A stretch of 64,000 nt of DNA from Balaenoptera acutorostrata (Eukaryota; Chordata; Mammalia; Artiodactyla; Balaenopteridae). Within the stretch, counting starts at the first letter, position 1. The number at the start of each line of letters is the position of its first letter. The stretch spans positions 26,186,236 to 26,250,235 of the forward strand of contig NC_080071.1 of assembly GCF_949987535.1 (NCBI RefSeq). The letters are read 5' to 3'. The notes under the pieces were generated by a model, which searched no databases, was not told the DNA's origin, and worked only from the letters and a program-made list of their open reading frames with translations. The translations under genes were made by a program, and so were the position numbers. Below are positions 57,860-64,000 of the stretch, in pieces.

Positions 57860-59795
57860 TACCTCAACATAATAAAGGCCATATATGACAAACCCACAGC
57901 CAGCATCGTTCTCAATGGTGAAAAACTGAAACTATTTCCACTAAGATCAGGAACATGACAAGGTTGTCCACTCTCACCACTATTATTCAACGTAGTTTTA
58001 GAAGTTTTAGCCACAGCAATCAAAGAAGGAAAAGAAATAAAAGGAATCCAAATCGGAAAAGAAGTAAAGCTGTCACTGTTTGCAGATGACATGATACTAT
58101 ACATAGAGAATCCTAAAGATGCTACCAGAAAACTACTAGAGCTAATCAACATATTTGGTAAAGTAACAGGATATGAAATTAACACACAGAAATCTCTTGC
58201 ATTCCTATACACTAATGATGAAAACTCTGAAAGAGAAATTAAGGAAACACTACCATTTACCACTGCAACAAAAAGAATAAAATACCTAGGAATAAACCTA
58301 CCTAAGGAGAAAAAAGACCTGTATGCAGAAAACTATAAGACACTGATGAAAGAAATTAAAGATGATACAAACAGATGGAGAGATATACCATGTTCTCAGA
58401 TTGGAAGAATCATATTGTGAAAGTGACTATACTACCCAAAGCAGTCTACAGATTCAATGCAATCCCTATCGAACTACCAATGGCATTTTTCACAGAACTA
58501 GAACAATAAATTTCACAATTTGTATGGAAACACAAAAGACCCTGAATAGCCAAAGCAATCTTGAGAAAGAAAAATGGAGTTGGAGGAATTAGGCTCCTGG
58601 ACTTCAGACTATACTACAAAGCTACAGTAATCAAGACAATATGGTACTGGCACAAAAACAGAAGTATTGATCAATGGAACAGGATAGAAAGCCCAGAGAT
58701 AAACCCAAGCACACATGGTCACCCTATTTTTGATACAGGAGGCAAGATTACACAATGGAGAAAAGACAGCCTCTTCAATAAGTGGTGCTGGGAAAACTGG
58801 ACAGCTACATGTAAAAGACTGAAATTAGAACACTCCCCAACACCATACACAAAAATAAACTCAAAATGGATTAAAGATCTAAATGTAAGACCAGACACTA
58901 TAAAACTCTGAGAGGAAAACATAGGCAGAACATTCTATGACATAAATCACAGCAAGATCCTTTTTGACCCACCTCCTAGAGAAATGGAAATAAAACAAAA
59001 ATAAACAAATGGGACATAATGAAACTTAAAAGCTTTTGCACAGCAAAGGAAACCATAAACAAGACGAAAAGACAACCCTCAGAATGGGAGAAAGTATTTG
59101 CAAATGAAGCAACTGACAAAGGATTAATCTCCAAAATTTACAAGCAGCTCATGCAGCTTGTAATCAAAAAAACAAACAACCCAATCCAAAACTGGGCAGA
59201 AGACCTAAATAGACATTTCTCCACAGAAGATATACAGATTGCCAACAAACAAATGAAAGGATGCTCAACATCATTAATCATTACAGAAATGCAAATCAAA
59301 ACTACAATGATGTATAACCTCATGCCAGTCAGAATAGCCATCATCAAAAAATCTACAAACAATAAATGCTGGAGAGGGTGTGGAGAAAAGGGAACCCTCT
59401 TGCACTGTTGGTGGGAATGTAAATTGATACAGCCACTATGGAGAACAGTATGGAGGTTCCTTAACAAGCTAAAAGTAGAACTACCATATGACCCAGCAAT
59501 CCCACTACTGGGCATACACCCTAAGAAAACCATAATTCAAAAAGAGTCAAGTACCACAATGTTCATTGCAGCTCTATTTACAATAGCCAGGACATGGAAG
59601 CAACCTAAGTGTCCACTGACAGATAAATGGATAAAGAAGATGTGGCACATATATACAATGGAATATGCCATAAAAAGAAACAAAACTGAGTTACTTGTAG
59701 TGAGGTGGATGGACCTGGAGTCTGTTGTACAGAGTGAAGTAAGTCAGAAAGAGAAAAACAAATACTGTATGCTGACACATATATATGGAATCTAA
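57860..59795 (+). pseudogene. L1 ORF2 carboxy-terminal half, degenerate
   Basis: ORF2 of an active L1 encodes endonuclease and reverse transcriptase. This copy has lost the endonuclease and the amino-terminal part of the polymerase by truncation. The polymerase motif FADD is legible at 58,079-58,090. A TGA at 57,956-57,958 interrupts the same frame 41 codons earlier, at a conserved basic position before the QGC motif. The frame then shifts: one phase up to 58,420, another at 58,561-58,911, and a third at 59,019-59,795. The last part keeps the zinc-knuckle pattern C-x3-C-x7-H-x4-C (59,367-59,420) and ends at the family's usual stop region. It is not functional. Confidence 0.93.
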
Positions 59796-60471
59796 AAAAA
59801 AAACAAAAATGGTTCTGAAGAACCTAGGGCTAGGACAGGAATAAAGACACAGAAGTAGAGAATGGACTTGAGGACATGGAGAGGGGGAAGGGTAAGCTGG
59901 GACAAAGTGAGAGAGTGGCATGGACATATATATACTACCAAACATAAAATAGATAGCTAGTGGGAAGCAGCCGCATAGCACAGGGAGATCAGCTCGGTGC
60001 TTTGTGACCACCTAGAGGGTTGGGATAGGGAGGGTGGGAGGGAGACGCAAGAGGGAGGAGATATGGGGATATATGTATACATATGGCTGATTCACTTTGT
60101 TATACAGCAGAAACTAACACAACATTGTAAAGCAATTATACTTTACTTGTAAACAAGTAAAGATGTTAAAATAAATAAGTCATGAGGATGTAATGCACAG
60201 CATGGTGACTATAGTTAATAATACTGTATTGTATATTTGAAAGTTGCTAAAAGAGTAGATCTTAAAAGTTCTCATCACCAGAAAAAAAAATTTGTAACTA
60301 TGTATGGATAGATGTTAACTAGACTAATTGTGATCATTTCAGAATATGTACAAATATCAAATCATTATCTTGTACACCTGAAATTAATATAATGTTATAT
60401 ATCACTTTATATATCTCAATTTAAAAATAATTTTTAATAAAAATTTTTTAAATTAAAAAAAAATAAAGAAG
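57860..60471 (+). mobile_element. 5'-truncated L1 insertion with perfect 17-bp duplication
   Basis: AAGAAATCCAATTTTCA occurs at 57,843-57,859 and again at 60,472-60,488, bounding everything between. The insertion starts inside ORF2 and runs to the cetartiodactyl 3' UTR ('actttgttatacagcagaaa', 'taacacaacattgtaaagca', then 'taaagatgttaaaataaata' ending near 60,178). It then continues about 290 nt into sequence resembling an older L1MA 3' end ('gtagatcttaaaagttctca', 'cttgtacacctgaaattaat') before the final A-rich tail (60,454-60,471). Retrotransposition by target-primed reverse transcription explains the structure. Confidence 0.95.
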
Positions 60472-60488
60472 AAGAAATCCAATTTTCA

Positions 60489-60615
60489 GGTCCTAGCTGT
60501 GACACCATCAGCCACATAGCATTTCTTAGCCTCAGCTTAGTCGTCTGTAAAAGAAGAATGCTTCACCTAGATGATCTCAAAGATCTCTTCCAGCTTGCAC
60601 ATTCCATGACACACT
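60489..60615 (+). repeat. MIR SINE, plus strand
   Basis: 'ggtcctagctgtgacaccat', 'agcatttcttagcctcagct', 'tagtcgtctgtaaaagaaga' and 'atgatctcaaagatctcttc' match the MIR body. The L1 insertion ends at its 5' edge, so the duplication contains either MIR 5' or flanking bases. Confidence 0.75.
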
Positions 60616-61685
60616 GTTTTTCATAGGTGATTTTTTATCTTGAAAATCTTCAGTAGCTTTATTTTGAATTAGTTATCCTACATAAATCCTGGAAAGCAAT
60701 TAAGCAGAGCTACTACACAAATTGAGTCCAAGCACAAAAATAACCTGGGGGGAGACAAACTCGAGAAAAGAACTGATTCTTTTGCAAGGGCTAAATATAT
60801 CTTATTCTTTCCCTTTCTTCAAACAATAAGTGCTAAAGCATGATTTCCTGGTAAATTTCAATCAGAAACAGAAAAAAAAGTAAGACACCTAATTCATAGG
60901 TTAAGTCACTTTTCATATAAAATTTAAATTGCAGGTAACTTTTCTGAACCATGTATATGGAACATACACTTTAAATCTGCTTCATTGATAAACACAAAGA
61001 AATATGCTTAAAAAATATATCTGGCCAGTACTATTAAAAAAAAGTGGGGAGAGGGAATAAAGTATCCAGATTTTATCTCAATCTAGTTCTTATTTTAAAA
61101 TAAAAATACTGAAAGCATACAGTATTGTATACTTTGAGACATTTTATTTGCAAAAAGAGATAAAGCATATCCTATTTGTGGCTTCAATGCATTTTACCAC
61201 TCATGCATTATGAAGACATCTCAAATTGTAAAAAAAAAAAAAAAAAAATTACGGCCTGTAAAATGATTTTTGACTGTGGTTTTGAAAGGCCACATGAAAT
61301 TTAACGTTTCCAGTCTGGACTCTTTCAAACTTTCTGGTCATTTATTTATAAGTAACAAGTGCAATTCTTCACTTTTTCTATGGGGAGAAAAGAATTGCTA
61401 AAATGACTGGAACGGTTAAACAAAACAAATGAAAGAGAGACTATAAAGAAATGAGACATCGTATCCTATAATGTTTCAGTCATAAATAATAGTCAATAGA
61501 AACCTAGCACATATAGTCATCTACCTCATCTCAACCAAAGGTCAGAGATAATTGGGCCTGAAATATCATCTTGTAAAAGGGTAATCTGTGTCACAAAGAC
61601 TGAGCTTGGGAGAATTACTGACAGAGTCATCTGTTCCCAAAACCTCCCTCATTCCAAAGAACTGAGCATATACAAAGGAATAAAA
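60616..61685. other. Unannotated AT-rich sequence
   Basis: No recognised repeat or exon. A run of about 18 A lies at 61,230-61,248. Confidence 0.45.
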
Positions 61686-61689
61686 ACAA

Positions 61690-62135
61690 AGGATCAGTTC
61701 TAAATGCAAAGTCCAGGTGGGGAAAAGGGAACTAAAAGAATGCAAAAAGGAACGTTCCTCTTCCCCAACTCTGAGATAACCTTCTCTTCATGGGGACCCC
61801 CAACCTTCGGGCCACGGAAGAGAGCAGGAGCAGGAAGGGCACTTCTCAGGTGGAAACACCCCTTTGGGACTGGTCTCCAGGAGTCAGGCCAGAACTCTGC
61901 TCCTGCAACAGCACAGCTGTCTGTGTGGGCGCAGTGCTCTCTGAAAAGGTCACCGTGGAAACAGGACCCAAGGCCGAAGCAGGAAACCGGTCAGAGTCAA
62001 GGGTAGCATAGCACCCTTCTCCCATGTTGCCGATTTGCTGAACCTGATCTGAAGAAATGTTATTCCCCAAGATCAGGCGTCTTACTCTAAGATGAGGACT
62101 ACCCATACTTAGGCCACAACTTTTACTTGACCCTG
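61690..62135. other. GC-richer unclassified segment
   Basis: This segment is visibly GC-richer than its flanks. It supports a 100-codon plus frame (61,704-62,006), a 73-codon frame in another phase and a 97-codon minus frame. None resembles a known protein, and overlapping open frames in three phases are expected from composition alone. An old LTR or unique sequence are both possible. Confidence 0.35.
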
Positions 62136-62384
62136 ACATTCACACCCACTCTCTTTCTCATTTTTCCCCCTCTATTAACTTAAGCATAAAACATTCTCTC
62201 CCTATTCAAAACAAACGCTGCCCCTTGGACACATCCGGTAGATGAGGCATTCTCCCAGTGCTCATTCACAAAATTAAAGTCGGAGTAGACCCCGTCCTCT
62301 CTCCTTCCTCTGTTCAACTCCTAAGTCTTAACCCAACCCCGAATCAAAGCCCCACCTTGATAAACACCCTTCGAGTGGCATTTT
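62136..62384. other. Unannotated pyrimidine-rich sequence
   Basis: No recognised family; it may be a decayed upstream part of the following L2 scrap. Confidence 0.4.
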
Positions 62385-62468
62385 TGCCCAGCTCAGTGCC
62401 TCAGCGCCTAGGATGGTGCAAGGAACATAGCAGGCCCTCCATAAATAGGGAAACAATGTATTAAATTC
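62385..62468 (+). repeat. L2 3' end scrap, plus strand
   Basis: 'tgcctcagcgcctaggatgg' then 'tgcaaggaacatagcaggcc' and 'ctccataaatagggaaacaa' match the L2 3' terminus 'cccagcgcctagaacagtgc', 'ctggcacatagtaggtgctc' and 'aataaatatttgttg'. Confidence 0.7.
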
Positions 62469-63228
62469 CCCAAATGCCTATTATGCCATCATCAGATATT
62501 TCCTTTTCCCATTCTGGATCATAGGGACAGTCCAGAATCGATTTTTTCCACCACCATGACGCACAGACAAATCTATCATCTACATTCCCATCTTACATCT
62601 TAACCCCAAAGCCAAGCTCTTAAAAGGCCCAGACATTTCAGCAGGGCTGTTTTTTCCTTGGGCTCTGTCTTTACAGCTCTTGAAAGAGTCTCCTCCTTGA
62701 TCATCTCCCCATCCAAAGTCTCAGTCCCACATACTGAAGGACTTGCCTCCCCCATCAAAGACTCTAATTCAGAACATACCTCTGCTCCGGGAATATTTAC
62801 TCCCACTTTCTCCAATCCTTATCCAAAAAGCACATGTACCAATTAAACTGCAACCCCCTCCCTCCCCCCCAAAAAACAAGTATATAAGCCTTATTATACC
62901 AGACATCCATCAAAATACAACGTCCCATGGAATGCTTCTCTACTGTCTCTATTATTACTGTATGTTATCAAGAATTCATCTATTTCGTGGGGCATTTCCT
63001 TCATTCCTAAAACTATAAACACACATTATTGAACCCATCACAGGTAGTAAAAGTGCTGGAAAAACGAAAGAGAACAACAGATGCGGGAAAATAATTGACT
63101 GTCTTCTCCTCTCTGTTCATTATCCCTCTCCTTGCTGCAAGCATCTGACTATTTAAATTTATTGCGTCTACCCTTGCAAGAACAAGGTACATTTTGCATA
63201 GTGAAGCTTCTCTTTGTTTTGTTGATTT
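62469..63228. other. Unannotated sequence
   Basis: No recognised repeat or exon. There are a C run at about 62,861-62,870 and several short pyrimidine-rich stretches. Frames at 62,600-62,815 and 62,743-63,018 are unsupported. Confidence 0.45.
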
Positions 63229-63229
63229 A

Positions 63230-63283
63230 AAATTGGGAGAAAAAAATAAAAAATAAAAAAAATAAAAAATAAATTGGGAGAAA
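63230..63283 (+). repeat. A-rich tract flanked by a perfect 13-bp direct repeat
   Basis: AAATTGGGAGAAA occurs at 63,230-63,242 and 63,271-63,283. Between them lie only A-runs broken by single T residues (63,243-63,270). This is the arrangement of a retrotransposon tail without a body. Confidence 0.9.
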
Positions 63284-63735
63284 GCATATTCAAAGAGATG
63301 GGATTATCCTAGGATACACTAATTTTTTTTTCAAAAAATGTATAATTGTTTTGGATCTCCCCATAGTTGCTTGGTCCTTGATGTCTAATTTGCTCAAGTC
63401 AGCCCCAAAATAGAAACTTGAAAAGAAAGAAAATCATAAAAATTAAGTTCATAAGCTAATCATCACTTACAAGTCATCTGCCTTCTGCAGCCAGTAGCCT
63501 CCAAACTGAGGAATTCGCTGAAAGAAAACCTGCGGAGTCCAAAACTCCTATTACCTTTCACCACAGTTCACCATTATCACTTTCCTTTAGTAAATAAAGT
63601 TGGCTTGGGTTGAAAACGTGAAAGATTAAAGAAGGTATTAAAAGAACCAGTCAATCCCCTTCTCACCACAACACCACTGCCAGCCCTTCCAATTTCTGAC
63701 TTAAAATCGTTCAGCTGTTATCATATATAACTCTC
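63284..63735. other. Unannotated sequence
   Basis: No recognised repeat or exon. Confidence 0.4.
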
Positions 63736-63739
63736 CCAC

Positions 63740-63910
63740 CTACAATGTGAATAATAATAGCTCCCAGGCTCTGTACTTTACATATATTCTTTCATTTAAC
63801 CCATCCCAAAAGCCTGACATGTAAGTTTTAAAGTTCCCATTGTACAGATGTGAAAACTGAGACCCTGAAGGAAACTAATGGCTACGAACTGTATCAGTCA
63901 ATAGAGTTAT
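63740..63910 (-). repeat. MIR SINE, minus strand
   Basis: 'ctctgtactttacatatatt', 'catttaacccatcccaaaag', 'cattgtacagatgtgaaaac' and 'tgagaccctgaaggaaacta' are the reversed MIR 3' half and core in order. Confidence 0.7.
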
Positions 63911-64000
63911 TTAACATAGGCCATGCTAGTACTTTGTTAATAGTGTAAGAGTATCTTAAAGACTAAATGGACGTAGAACTCCTAAGATTTTTGAATTAGA

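Noticed and set aside
59019..59795. 258-codon open frame that could be taken for a gene
   Set aside because: It is the carboxy-terminal end of L1 ORF2 with a zinc-knuckle pattern, inside a truncated insertion bounded by a target-site duplication.
61704..62006. 100-codon plus-strand frame as a gene
   Set aside because: It overlaps open frames in another phase and on the other strand, with no known domain. It is kept only as a low-interest compositional finding.
1..64000. A previously undescribed multi-gene system, operon, phage or defence island
   Set aside because: The window has mammalian repeat content throughout, no prokaryotic gene organisation, and no cluster of intact coding regions.

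Overview
The window is nuclear DNA from a mammal, most likely a cetacean. The clearest clue is a set of tRNA-derived SINEs of the CHR type, recognisable by the 5' end TTCCCTGGTGGCGCAGTGGTT, the pol III B box GGTTCGAGCC and an (AAAT)n tail. They lie beside LINE-1 copies with the cetartiodactyl 3' end (AACACAACATTGTAAA). Bulk DNA is AT-rich and CpG-poor. Every assignment below comes from reading the sequence and recalling family consensus sequences; no search was run.

No protein-coding gene, tRNA, rRNA or CRISPR array can be supported. The open reading frames present are short. Most are chance frames, frames inside SINEs, or decayed LINE reverse-transcriptase fragments. One minus-strand segment (8,836-9,000) looks like an internal exon: a 165-bp open frame between plausible splice sites, with five CpGs. 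Its gene is not recognised.

Layout. 1-13.6 kb: mostly unique AT-rich sequence with old MIR and L2 fragments, one LTR-like repeat and a TC/CA microsatellite. 14.0-23.3 kb: one CHR-1-like SINE, an old L2, then old L1/HAL1-type sequence that received five CHR SINEs, all on the plus strand. 23.9-28.3 kb: a solo MLT1 LTR, an L2, another ancient L1, and a MIR split by a minus-strand SINE. 29.2-29.8 kb: an L2 with a readable reverse-transcriptase remnant. 30.2-36.6 kb: unusually few recognisable repeats, with two perfect palindromic structures. 36.6-48.4 kb: old L1 and L2 pieces, a purine microsatellite, a minus-strand L1, an MLT1-type LTR, a MER5A-like element, and an L2 split by an older L1M. 49.9-54.4 kb: L2, a short young L1, an LTR-like block, and a SINE beside an L2. 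57.9-60.5 kb: a 5'-truncated L1 bounded by a perfect 17-bp target-site duplication, apparently carrying extra 3' sequence. 60.5-64 kb: MIR/L2 scraps and mostly unique sequence.

I found no novel multi-gene biological system. The best leads are structural: possible 3' transductions on three retroelement insertions, inverted repeats that look like template-switch products, a tail-only insertion, a 24-bp triplication in a SINE, and the candidate exon.
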